This document shows, one piece after another, positions 10,153-19,094 of a DNA stretch of 64,000 bases. Source of the DNA: Saccharomycopsis phalli (taxonomy: Eukaryota > Ascomycota > Saccharomycetes > Ascoideales > Saccharomycopsidaceae); the NCBI GenBank assembly GCA_020342235.1, contig CP073214.1:310001-374000 (forward strand), written 5' to 3'. Position 1 is the first letter of the stretch, and every line of letters starts with the position of its first letter. The notes below the pieces were generated by a model, which ran no database searches, was not told the origin of the DNA, and saw only the letters and a list, made by a program, of their open reading frames with translations. A program made the translations under genes and the position numbers.

Positions 10153-10592
10153 GAGAGATCTTTTGGCTATGATTTCAGTTTGCAGAATTTGTACTTTCGG
10201 GGATCATAACCAACATGTGTAATTGATTACTAATAGTGCGCAAGTCAAAAAGTGGATTATTACTAATGATACTGGTACTAAGATAGATATGCCAATACTG
10301 GGTATTGGAGAACTAAATTATAAGCTCAGTCCATGAAGATGTTAAAATACACTTGTAAGAAATGATTATTCACCATTCAAGTTATCTTAGATGCTTAAGA
10401 GTCAAGAATCAGACGACAGAATCAGCCATTATTTTGATAATAATCTTATTCCAAATAAACAACCCGAGATAAAATTAATTGCCTTTCACAGCGTTCATAG
10501 GCGATGATTGTATGCGCAGCTAATTTGCTACAAAATTTAATTTTTGACGCGTGAATTTTCATACGCGTCCTACTAAACTAACAAACTATAGT
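10153..10592. promoter_or_regulatory. Shared divergent promoter of NUP116 and POL12
   Basis: This 440 bp gap separates two outward-facing genes. The POL12-proximal end carries two MCB elements, listed separately. The remainder is AT-rich with no ORF, tRNA or obvious repeat that I can support. Confidence 0.7.
10547..10568 (+). promoter_or_regulatory. Two MluI cell-cycle boxes (ACGCGT) upstream of POL12
   Basis: ACGCGT occurs at 10547-10552 and again at 10563-10568, 16 bp apart from start to start, and 24-45 bp before the POL12 ATG. ACGCGT is the core binding site of MBF (Swi6-Mbp1), which drives G1/S transcription of DNA-replication genes in yeasts including the CUG-Ser clade. A pair beside a DNA polymerase alpha subunit is the expected placement. 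They are unusually close to the start codon, which implies a very short 5' leader or a start site downstream of the sites. Confidence 0.8.
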
Positions 10593-12539
10593 ATGTCCCG
10601 TCAAGAGATCTTGGACCGATTTGGAAATAATGCTGACGATGAACAAATATTAAAGGCTCTAGAAGGATTATTGATACTATTTGAATTTGACGTTGAGGAG
10701 TTGTATATCAATTGGGAATCTTACTGCTTTTCTAAGATTCAAAAATCCAATGATGAAGTTACCGAAGTCGAGTTAAGCTTGGATACAATTTCAGAATTGC
10801 AACAGCATGTATTAAAAAATATCGAGAAGAAGAGTAAATCCAATAACTTACAATCGTCGGTCAAGAAGACTAGGCGTGTAATGTCCAGTCCAATGAGTGG
10901 AATGTTAGATTTTCTACCTTCCACGCCAATGACTGTATCAAAAAGAAAGATCAATGGAGATTCTGACATGAAAATCAAGAAGTCAAGAATCTCCATGCTT
11001 TCCTCATCGCCTACGAGATTGCTTGATTCCGATGTGTCGTATCTTGAATCGCCTACAGCTATACCGCCCGAAGATGTGGATACCAGCAAATCAGGGGAGG
11101 TTTTATTAACCTTAAATTCTGACATCTCAGATGGAGATGGGCTAAATTTTGAGAACGGTAATGACGTTAAACTTGTTTCTAATTCAGATACAGCCAAGTA
11201 TAAGTTTCGAATAATGAGACAGAAATTGCTTGAGGCTGCAGACGTACTTGACGAACAAATTGATACATTCGCAGAAAGAATAATTGAGGCAAACCCCGGA
11301 ATTGTGCTCAATAATCCGAACATTGTGTCACAGGATGAGATAATTGCCGTGGGAAGAATTACACCCGACTCTCCATTTACACCTGATGATGTGGCTTTAA
11401 ATAAGGACTCCTTGAGTTTAGAACTGTCAAGATCCCTTGGCCTAGGTGACCGCATCAAACTAAATCTTTCTAGAATAGACAACTATAGTCTCTTCCAGGG
11501 TCAGATTGTTGCTCTTAAAGGTCGGAACGGTAACGGCAAGGAGTTTGCTGTTACTGAGATACTTGAATCACCAGTCCACGGTCCAGCTACTTCAACACGG
11601 CAGGAAATTGAAAACTTCAACTCTAGCATTGATGGTGGAAGGATAAAAGTAGTGGTGACTGCTGGACCGTACACTGCAAATAACAATTTAGACTTCACAG
11701 TGTTGAGCAATCTAATAAGCAAGCTTAACTCAGACATAAAGCCGCACTATGTGATAATGTTTGGTCCATTTATTGACTACACGCATCCTATGGTTGTGGA
11801 TGGTTCTATTGAGGATTGTGTTCCTGGAAATGTAAAGACCCTAGATGATATATTCAGAGCTATAGTGGCACCGATACTAAAGAAGCTTAATCCGAACATT
11901 CAAGTGATTCTAATCCCTTCCACAAATGATGCTATTTCGAAGCATCCTTCTTATCCACAGGATGCGTTTGAAAGAAAGCAGCTACAATTGGGCAAAAACT
12001 TCAAGTGTTTTTCAAACCCATCTACATTTCAATTGAATGAATGTGTCTTTGGAGTTTCTAATAACGATATCTTCAAAGACTTGAAAGATATCGTGGGTGG
12101 AGAGTCAAATGGAATTAATCGATTTGACAGAATTGCAAACTACATTCTTGAGCAGGGCCGTTACTATCCGCTATTTCCTGGTGGAGTGCAGAAGCTGAAG
12201 GTGAAAATGACCAATCAGTCTTCTGAGAACCCGCAGTATAAAATTGAACAAATTAGCGGTGCAAACTTAGATATTCCTTATTTCGGATTAACTGAGTTTG
12301 TAGATTTAACACCAGATGTTATCATTATTCCGTCCCATTTAAAGTTCTTTGCAAAGGTGGTGAAAAATGTGTTGGTGATAAATCCAAGTTACTTTATGAA
12401 GCCTCGCAAGGCAGGAACTTATGCGTTGCTAAATATTGAGGCTCCTGGGACTAATAACTTAACCAAAGTGGAAGATGAAGATGATTTGTATTTAAATGAC
12501 GTATGGAAAAGGTGCAGAGTTGATATAATTAGTTCATAA
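10593..12539 (+). CDS. POL12: DNA polymerase alpha B subunit
   Basis: This 648-residue protein is the non-catalytic B subunit of the polymerase alpha-primase complex, which makes primers at origins, on lagging strands and at telomeres. The N-terminus (RQEILDRFG, then a helical domain to about residue 90) matches the B-subunit N-terminal domain. A Ser/Pro-rich linker with likely CDK sites follows (SSPMSG, PSTPMT). The C-terminal two thirds contain the OB-like and inactive phosphoesterase-like domain (VVVTAGPYTANNN, YVIMFGPFID, VILIPSTNDA, FGLTEFVDLTPDVIIIPSHL). The frame is open back to a GTG at 10551, but the first ATG at 10593 gives the family's usual N-terminus. Two MCB boxes lie just upstream. 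The downstream neighbour APP1 is convergent. Confidence 0.95.
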   Translation: MSRQEILDRFGNNADDEQILKALEGLLILFEFDVEELYINWESYCFSKIQKSNDEVTEVELSLDTISELQQHVLKNIEKKSKSNNLQSSVKKTRRVMSSPMSGMLDFLPSTPMTVSKRKINGDSDMKIKKSRISMLSSSPTRLLDSDVSYLESPTAIPPEDVDTSKSGEVLLTLNSDISDGDGLNFENGNDVKLVSNSDTAKYKFRIMRQKLLEAADVLDEQIDTFAERIIEANPGIVLNNPNIVSQDEIIAVGRITPDSPFTPDDVALNKDSLSLELSRSLGLGDRIKLNLSRIDNYSLFQGQIVALKGRNGNGKEFAVTEILESPVHGPATSTRQEIENFNSSIDGGRIKVVVTAGPYTANNNLDFTVLSNLISKLNSDIKPHYVIMFGPFIDYTHPMVVDGSIEDCVPGNVKTLDDIFRAIVAPILKKLNPNIQVILIPSTNDAISKHPSYPQDAFERKQLQLGKNFKCFSNPSTFQLNECVFGVSNNDIFKDLKDIVGGESNGINRFDRIANYILEQGRYYPLFPGGVQKLKVKMTNQSSENPQYKIEQISGANLDIPYFGLTEFVDLTPDVIIIPSHLKFFAKVVKNVLVINPSYFMKPRKAGTYALLNIEAPGTNNLTKVEDEDDLYLNDVWKRCRVDIISS

Positions 12540-12609
12540 TCACAAATAGATGATGAAGTACGTACCGTAAAAGCTCATTATATTACATATGTATAATTTA
12601 ATTGAAATG

Positions 12610-14859
12610 CTAATCTAAAGTCTCAACGATGTCTAACAAGTCCTCTGTAATATCACTTGGGGACACCCAGAATTTCAAGGTCACAGAATCAGGAAGCTCA
12701 TTTAAGGCGATACCAAGTCGCTGCAACCATGCTTCGGCTATTTGATCCAAAACCTGCGTGGCATTGACAGATGTAGACGTAACTATTCCAGCATCTGTAG
12801 CCGAATGCTTTACTATAGCAGAATCATACGAGTAATTTGATGAAAGTTCTGAACTACTTTTTTGCAAAGTTGGCTTCTGTGGCAAGTTTTTGGCAAAAGA
12901 GATTAGATCATCATCCTTCTTATTCTTTGCAAGTGGCGATGGCTCGATAGGAGTGTTCGCTGCAGGGATATCTGGGGCAAGAGAAATGAGATCTGTTGTC
13001 TTTCGGTCTTTCGGTCTAAGTGGCAACTTAGGCTTTTTCTCTAGTGGCTGAGTATCACTGTCAACAGATGATAATGAACTGACTGATGGAGCCTGTAATT
13101 TGACTGGCTTCTTAGGAACCATTGGGGGAACTTTCTTAGAGGTTTGAGCATTTGGCAATTTAATTTGTGGAACATCTTGACTAGCAGGTACAGATCTGAC
13201 AGGTACAACGGGGACTTTCTTTGTTGCTTTCATAGGCTCATGGGACAAAATGTTCCAATCATAATTAGCCTGGTCCATTTCGTCTTCTGATGTCTCAGGA
13301 GACTCATCAAAAACACCATTAACGGTCTTGGAAAAGTTCATTTTTTCTTCTCTGAAAGAAACCATACGCCTTGATTCTCTAAGCACCTTTAGATCGTTGA
13401 ATTCACTAAGTGACCCAGGAACAATTCTAATACAAATAGTGGATACTTGAGAAGGAAATTTCTTGGCGATGTTCAGATATGCCTCTAAATCCTGCTCGCC
13501 GCTGTCTCCGATAAGAATAAACTTGCGCTGTGGGAACTCCTCGAAGATCTTGTACAAGGTTTGTCTCTTTCTTTCAACCGCGGGTTCCATTAAAGACGAT
13601 AATATATTTCCAGAATACTGTTTCAAATGAACGGATCCTTTTGGAAATCCCGCAAAATCAAAAAAATTCTGTATCGTGGGAAATAATTGCCAAGGGCTAT
13701 TGGACACATAGTGGAACAGGCAATTATGCTGGTACAATTTATTGTACAACCCTGCGGTCCCATTTATTTCCATCTCTTTAAGATCCCTGACAAACACGTT
13801 ATTGAAAACCGTTCTTTTGTCGGCGAGCACTTCCGTCTTCTTTATTGTATCATCAATATCTGAAATAACACTTATTCCCTCTGGCTCTATGTAATTAACC
13901 TCCTGGAATTTAAAAACCGGAGTGGCACTTCCTTTAACGGAACATTGCACTAAGGAAGGCTTGTAATTGGTCTTTATCATGATCTCAAACTTCCCGTTCA
14001 AGTCTGTTTTAATTGTCTTGGTAATTAATTCACGCGGATCCTTCTGATTCTCAGAGCAGACAGTGATATTAATAGGAACATCCGCTAAGGAGCGTGCAAA
14101 GAAATAAGCCATTCTCTCTCGGAGCACATCCTCCGGTTTTTCCGTTCTAGTCTTCCCAGCCTTGTCAGGATCGTAAAACAACGAGTTGCTTGATCCCATT
14201 GACATTTCGCTTGTAGCAGAATGTAACGAGAACTGATCGTCCAAGTCCAACAAATTAGGAGTGCTTTGGTTGGCGGTATAGGTTGCATGACCAGTAGCCT
14301 GAGGCACAAAGCCATTTGCAACAACCTCAGTCAACTTTTTGGGCGCTTCGGGCTTTATTAGCTGCTTCGAAAGGGAAAATATTATTCTATTCTTCCTGCT
14401 CATTTCGCCTGGAGAAGTTAGCCACCCTCTGACTTCCACATTGTACTCGTTACTAGTTTTTCGAAGGGTATAAGAAGGATATAAAGTGATCTCAGCATTC
14501 TCTGGTACATTTAGAAGGCTGTTTCCTTCCAGATCTATTACCAGACTCGGTGTCTCCGAATTCGAATTATCCTTGGCATCTGTAAATTCCAGTCGTGGTT
14601 GCGTGTCTAAATTAGAAGAACGCAGCCGTGGAGGTGGTGGTGGTGGTGGCGTTGGTCGATTTATATAACCACCATCGGCAAGTTTCGATTTCGTTGTATT
14701 TACCAATACAGTCCCTCTTGACCTAGCTTCGGTGGCTATAGTTGTTAGCAAAGGCTTGGCCTCTAGTTTGATCGAGTTAAATATTGTACCCAACTTCTTG
14801 AATTTCATGTCGTCATCACTGTCAGAATAGTATGGATCGCTGCGATCAAACGAACTCAT
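12610..14859 (-). CDS. APP1: Phosphatidate phosphatase App1
   Basis: This 749-residue protein is the actin-patch phosphatidate phosphatase, a HAD-type enzyme that dephosphorylates phosphatidic acid to diacylglycerol at cortical endocytic sites. The catalytic motif DxDxT is intact as DIDDT at residues 334-338. It is followed by SNSPW (386-390, HAD motif II region) and GDSGEQD (451-457, motif IV). An N-terminal domain (about 120-330) precedes the catalytic part. The C-terminal third is rich in Pro, Lys and Ser with several PxxP stretches near 570-700, as expected for a protein that binds SH3 proteins of the actin patch. A seven-Pro run sits near residue 71. The C-terminus is longer than in S. 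cerevisiae App1. It is convergent with POL12 (70 bp between stops). Confidence 0.93.
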   Translation of the reverse strand: MSSFDRSDPYYSDSDDDMKFKKLGTIFNSIKLEAKPLLTTIATEARSRGTVLVNTTKSKLADGGYINRPTPPPPPPPRLRSSNLDTQPRLEFTDAKDNSNSETPSLVIDLEGNSLLNVPENAEITLYPSYTLRKTSNEYNVEVRGWLTSPGEMSRKNRIIFSLSKQLIKPEAPKKLTEVVANGFVPQATGHATYTANQSTPNLLDLDDQFSLHSATSEMSMGSSNSLFYDPDKAGKTRTEKPEDVLRERMAYFFARSLADVPINITVCSENQKDPRELITKTIKTDLNGKFEIMIKTNYKPSLVQCSVKGSATPVFKFQEVNYIEPEGISVISDIDDTIKKTEVLADKRTVFNNVFVRDLKEMEINGTAGLYNKLYQHNCLFHYVSNSPWQLFPTIQNFFDFAGFPKGSVHLKQYSGNILSSLMEPAVERKRQTLYKIFEEFPQRKFILIGDSGEQDLEAYLNIAKKFPSQVSTICIRIVPGSLSEFNDLKVLRESRRMVSFREEKMNFSKTVNGVFDESPETSEDEMDQANYDWNILSHEPMKATKKVPVVPVRSVPASQDVPQIKLPNAQTSKKVPPMVPKKPVKLQAPSVSSLSSVDSDTQPLEKKPKLPLRPKDRKTTDLISLAPDIPAANTPIEPSPLAKNKKDDDLISFAKNLPQKPTLQKSSSELSSNYSYDSAIVKHSATDAGIVTSTSVNATQVLDQIAEAWLQRLGIALNELPDSVTLKFWVSPSDITEDLLDIVETLD

Positions 14860-15595
14860 AATTTCAGCGTGATAAACCTCTATTTATGGACTTCACACTG
14901 CTAGGCATGTGCGATGTTTGAGTGTTTAATCGGACAAAGCCACTATAAGATTATCTAAGCACGTAGCTATTCTGACTAAGCGACCCCTTGTTGTGGACCA
15001 TGAATGACTTTGGTCAAACCGTTTCTGTTAAATAAATGACCAGTCAACTGAAATTTGGGGCGTGTAACCAAGTCATGTGCTATTATTGCTCATTCTTTGA
15101 CACTCATAATCTGGTCTCAAACGGGTATCAACCCCATGTGCTCCCTACTGTTATGCCGTAAGTCACTCATTCATGTGGTAATTATTCAGTACCTGAATTG
15201 TGAATATATCTTGTGCATAGCCGGGGTCAGGGGTCAAACAAGTAGATGGTGCCTCACGATTATGTTACAGGGGCTACGCCTTCGTTTTTGTTTGTAGGAG
15301 CGTTAGAATGCGAAATTGAGTAAATTTTACATAGGAGTCGATTAATTCAGCACCATAATATGCTAAATGTCTTTGACAATTTATTAGCTTGTTTTGATAG
15401 AATATTGAAGTGCAAAGTGGTACTGGACCAAGTTCTATTGGTATCCTCAAGGAAATGCAAACAATGTTACGATTTGCTTTTGGTGCCTTGTAGTATATGT
15501 AGCATCGCCACGCATAAGGCGGGATAGGAAAATGTTATAAAAATACAAGTATAGACTTCGATTTCTCTAGCATACTCCTGTTGATAAAAGAATAG
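14860..15595. other. Intergenic, APP1 promoter and promoter of the small ORF at 15596
   Basis: There are 736 bp without a convincing gene. A TATA element (TATAAAAA, 15536-15543) stands 53-60 bp before the ATG at 15596. No tRNA, repeat or conserved coding frame was recognised; the 80-codon frame at 15055 has no coding character. Confidence 0.5.
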
Positions 15596-15844
15596 ATGAA
15601 TAGAACAATCTTTAGTTTTCTTGTGCTGTTGGCACTTATTCTCACCTTCGCTGAGGCAAGACATTTGAAGATCACTGTACCAAAGCATGCTGTACTGAAA
15701 GGAGGAACTATGGATATTCGAGGAGAAGTTATAGCCAAAAGAGACGACATGGAGCCAATTAGAATTAACTTTGATCATATCAACAGTGCATCTCAAAGAA
15801 CCGTTGACCAGGGATACAAGGAGAGAACTTCTACTGAAAACTGA
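15596..15844 (+). CDS. Small putative secreted protein with dibasic site
   Basis: This 82-codon ORF begins with a good signal peptide: a charged MNRT, about 15 hydrophobic residues (IFSFLVLLALILTF), then AEA before RHLK, a plausible signal-peptidase site near residue 21. The mature part is polar and has no Cys. A Lys-Arg pair at about 48-49 (VIAKR, before DDMEP) resembles a Kex2 processing site, so a short C-terminal peptide could be released. TATAAAAA lies 53 bp upstream, in line with a regulated gene. I recognise no homolog. The ORF is short and in a gene-poor gap, so it may be a young or lineage-specific gene or chance; the signal peptide plus TATA is the argument for keeping it. Confidence 0.45.
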   Translation: MNRTIFSFLVLLALILTFAEARHLKITVPKHAVLKGGTMDIRGEVIAKRDDMEPIRINFDHINSASQRTVDQGYKERTSTEN

Positions 15845-16095
15845 CATGGCTCAGTCTCAATCTAGACTATTGGTCAGCACAATATGAGAATAACGGTAAT
15901 CAATCATCGTACAGTCGCAGAGAAAGTTCATGGGACAACCTGTAAGACTTCAATGAACCATCAGTTTCTTTTATCAAGTACGATGCTGAACAATAACTGG
16001 ATTGTATGGTCTTGGTTATCAGTAAAAAATAATGGGATAACGGTTTCACACAAAAGGTAAGTATGGAATAGTCGAAGTCAAAGTCAAACATATTC

Positions 16096-16341
16096 ATGCC
16101 GCTATGTAATAGTAAAGCAGCAAATTGTATAATTTATCTAGTTTACTTGATCAATACGACTGAATGTACAGGTAAGACAGATCTCAACAAACGTAGAGAG
16201 TTGGGTACGAAAACCGAAGGTTCTATTGGGGTTACAGGGCTCAACAAAACTGCCCATAATATTTGTAAAACCTTAGAAAATTATGTCAACACATTTTCAT
16301 GTGATAGGTCTTGCCCGGATGGCGACTTGGACAAAGATTAA
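16096..16341 (+). CDS. Doubtful small ORF, possibly secreted
   Basis: This 81-codon frame starts at an ATG 251 bp after the stop of the putative secreted ORF at 15596. Its N-terminus has a short hydrophobic stretch (CIIYLVYLI, residues about 11-19) that could be a weak signal peptide. A KRR run follows near residue 33, and three Cys lie in the last third (HNICKTL, SCDRSC). No family is recognised, and an 81-codon frame in AT-rich DNA can arise by chance. I list it because no other gene explains this interval and because its layout loosely mirrors that of its neighbour. Confidence 0.2.
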   Translation: MPLCNSKAANCIIYLVYLINTTECTGKTDLNKRRELGTKTEGSIGVTGLNKTAHNICKTLENYVNTFSCDRSCPDGDLDKD

Positions 16342-17168
16342 TCAAGACTTGTAACCGTTCAAGCACCTGTGATTATTTTTGGGTACTTCATCCTACAAAA
16401 CGTAGATATCTTCAGAATAGACCAAAGTTCACTGAAGCCAGAACTTGATCTCTGAACGAATCCAAATATGATAACTTCTCATACCTTTTGAAAACCTTCC
16501 TCTTGTCAATGGCGATGATAATATCCATCCTATTGACGAATCCATGTGATTTTATACGCCATTGAGCAAATATATACGTCAAACGAAACGTCTACAGGAG
16601 AAACTTCATCAGCACTGTTAGACGCGGAAACTAAGGTGATATAAGTTCCAAACAAGATAGCAAACAAAACTGAACGAGAATTTGGATAATATGCCTATGC
16701 TGCCATCGGGTATGTAGCTAATTTCCGAACTGTAACACGCCGCTCAATTCTTAATTTAGCACACTGCCGTTTCAGTGCCGTTCCAAGGTTAGCTATTTGA
16801 CCCGAATGAAGAGGAATGAAGATTCGACCCAAGTGATTGCTTGGTTGAGGAAATATGCCCCGGAACAACTTTATCCTCGGGGACGTGTTTTGAGATCGGC
16901 GTATTATTATTGAGAGTGTTAGGGCGAGCCTGAAGCCAAATACGCCGCTGAAGAAGAGATAAGATTAACTAGATAAAGATGTACCCATTATTTTATTTCT
17001 CTTATTTTGTATAGTATATTCGCTTTTTGTATGAGACTGAGTATCTTTCGTTGTCATTATAACACACCAAGTTGAGTTGCTTAGCTGCATGTCGCTCCAT
17101 GTGCCCGACAAGCATGAGTCAAATGCCAATGAGGTTCTTTCTATTTAACTTTTCATTCTACAATAATT
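16342..17168. other. Intergenic region upstream of PKP1
   Basis: There are 827 bp with no ORF above 60 codons that looks coding on either strand, and no tRNA or repeat seen. The last 200 bp are T-rich and probably contain the PKP1 promoter. Confidence 0.5.
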
Positions 17169-18434
17169 ATGCTAACAACACTAAGGCGGGAGATATCACT
17201 TTATCCGGCATTTATTCCTCGGATAAGGAATTCAATAAGGAGAGTTAATACCAAAGAGTTGTTAGATCGTGCTGACCCGAAAGCTACCAGTCGGTCACGT
17301 CATTTCGAGGAGGAGTACAAAATCCGGTCCAATTTAGAAAAGGTTCTTTACAGCTACGCGTCGAAGCCTTATAACAGACTTAATCTAAATGAGTTGGTTG
17401 TTTTGGCCAAAGATTCTTCTGATGAGAATCATTTGATTAGTGCTGCTAGACAGACCATTAACAACTTGAGGATCCTCAATGCGAGAAGACTTGTACATAT
17501 AAGATCACTACCTTATATGGTAGTGTTGAATCCTCATATTTCATTATCATACTCGTTATATTTGCTGTCCATGAAGGAAATTTTGTCATATCCCCCGATA
17601 AATTCAGTACAGGATGCCCAGGGATTAGTAGTGGTTCTTTCAGACTTTCTTGATAAACATGCGGATGCCATTCCAAGATTGTCCACTGGCTTCACAGAGA
17701 TCATTGGCAAGTTCTACCCTAAGGACTTGGCCTTTCAGTTCTTGAATATTCATTTAAGAGAAAGAATCTTAATGAAGCTCACCGCCCAGCATTTTAATTT
17801 TCTTCTCAAGCCACCCAATGAAAACAGCATGGGTGTTGTGGATTTGAACTTGAACATCAATCAGATTGTACAGAATCAGGCAGACTTTGTCAATGAGTTG
17901 TGTAGTCTCAAGTATATGAGAAATTGCCAAGTGGAGATCAGCACAAATGAATATTACACCAGTAAAGATACAAATAACAACCGTGCCTTGTTGGTGAGCG
18001 AAAACAAGGACATTTATTTTCCATACATTTATGAGAACTTGGAATATTGTGTTACAGAAGTTCTCAAAAACAGTTTTAGAGCACACATAGAAAATGATGT
18101 TGATTATGATAAAAAAATCTTAGTCACTATCAATAAATACTATCCAAGCACCGAGAGAGACACGCCTTCATTAGATATAAGAATCAGAGATTTCGGAGGA
18201 GGCATCGACCCAGATGTTCAGGATCAAATGTATGACTTTAGTTTCACCACAGTGGTTCCGGACGACAGTCAGTATGACGAGAACAGATCGGTTGCTGGTA
18301 TGGGATACGGGTTAGGATTGTCCAAAACCTATTGTGAGTTGTTTTATGGTAGTTTTCATGTCCAAAGTTATTGGGGTTATGGAACAGATGTGTACATTAA
18401 ATTAAAGGGACCAAGCTTAGATTTGATTAAATGA
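17169..18434 (+). CDS. PKP1: Mitochondrial pyruvate dehydrogenase kinase
   Basis: This 421-residue member of the PDK/BCKDK family phosphorylates and inactivates the E1 alpha subunit of mitochondrial pyruvate dehydrogenase. An Arg-rich N-terminus lacking acidic residues (LRREISLYPAFIPRIRN) looks like a matrix-targeting sequence. A helical PDK N-terminal domain spans about 45-215. The GHKL ATP-binding domain shows the N box (E297 to N301 in TEVLKNSFRAH), the G1 box DFGGG at 341-345 and the G2 box GMGYGLGLS at 378-386, and ends in GTDVYIKLKG. The length is close to S. cerevisiae Pkp1 and shorter than Pkp2, which is why I prefer PKP1. The residues needed for catalysis appear intact. The start is the first ATG. 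Confidence 0.87.
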   Translation: MLTTLRREISLYPAFIPRIRNSIRRVNTKELLDRADPKATSRSRHFEEEYKIRSNLEKVLYSYASKPYNRLNLNELVVLAKDSSDENHLISAARQTINNLRILNARRLVHIRSLPYMVVLNPHISLSYSLYLLSMKEILSYPPINSVQDAQGLVVVLSDFLDKHADAIPRLSTGFTEIIGKFYPKDLAFQFLNIHLRERILMKLTAQHFNFLLKPPNENSMGVVDLNLNINQIVQNQADFVNELCSLKYMRNCQVEISTNEYYTSKDTNNNRALLVSENKDIYFPYIYENLEYCVTEVLKNSFRAHIENDVDYDKKILVTINKYYPSTERDTPSLDIRIRDFGGGIDPDVQDQMYDFSFTTVVPDDSQYDENRSVAGMGYGLGLSKTYCELFYGSFHVQSYWGYGTDVYIKLKGPSLDLIK

Positions 18435-18649
18435 AAATCGCATCAATACTGGCTTGTTTTTAGACTATTTATATATTTATTTTTCACTATTGTAGTCAGT
18501 CTTACTGTGGCGATCTCTTGTTCCGGGTGAGCTTGTATGAGATGACTCGATTGGGAAGACGGGTTTGAGGACGAAACACGACGAATTGACAGCAGTGTGA
18601 ACGGAGGGTACCCGATAATAGATCCAAATTTCTCTTTTTGCGTTTGCTA

Positions 18650-19048
18650 ATGATAGGGTATATTGCTCTATACTTATTACTTGCCCTTGGGATAGAAGCT
18701 CAAAGTGACATAAATGGTTCAAAAAGGGTCGGCACTCCACAATTGTACGCGTTTCAAAACTCCTTAATATTCAAGAACACCAGTGGTTGGTTTTTCATCA
18801 ATGGGACGACCGTGAGACAATCAGTCGTAATAAATCTTGAAGGTTTCCGAAATACCGATTCTAATAGGACTGGATCCACTGATGATGACCCTGATGATCC
18901 CGAGAGTGCTATTTCCGGAAAATATGCCCTTACAGATGAAGAACAACAAATGGCCCAACAGGCCATTGATGACAATTACAATTCACAATATTATGAAATT
19001 GGACAGGCTTCCAATATTTCTAATCTCACGCAGCTACGCCTATTATAG
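18650..19048 (+). CDS. Small secreted glycoprotein of unknown function
   Basis: This 132-residue product starts at the ATG at 18650; the frame extends four codons upstream to a TTG that is unlikely to be used. Residues 1-18 form a signal peptide (MIGYIALYLLLALGIEAQ), with cleavage probable after GIEA. The mature chain has several N-glycosylation sequons (NGS, NTS, NGT, NRT, NIS, NLT) and an acidic middle (TDDDPDDPES). There is no second hydrophobic segment, no Cys pair and no obvious GPI signal, so it is probably secreted or bound to the wall non-covalently. No family is recognised. It ends 46 bp before the convergent NAR1 stop. The density of sequons after a clean signal peptide makes a real gene likely. 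Confidence 0.62.
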   Translation: MIGYIALYLLLALGIEAQSDINGSKRVGTPQLYAFQNSLIFKNTSGWFFINGTTVRQSVVINLEGFRNTDSNRTGSTDDDPDDPESAISGKYALTDEEQQMAQQAIDDNYNSQYYEIGQASNISNLTQLRLL

Positions 19049-19094
19049 AACTCTAGATAATATAGATGTACATTAATATAGAATTTCATTCATT

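Noticed and set aside
10739-11482. 247-codon frame antisense to POL12
   Set aside because: It is a Ser/Leu-rich shadow of the POL12 coding sequence with no independent signal.
14860-17168. Centromere or origin in the gene-poor gap
   Set aside because: No large inverted repeat, no strong AT bias and no centromere-like structure is visible; length alone is not evidence.
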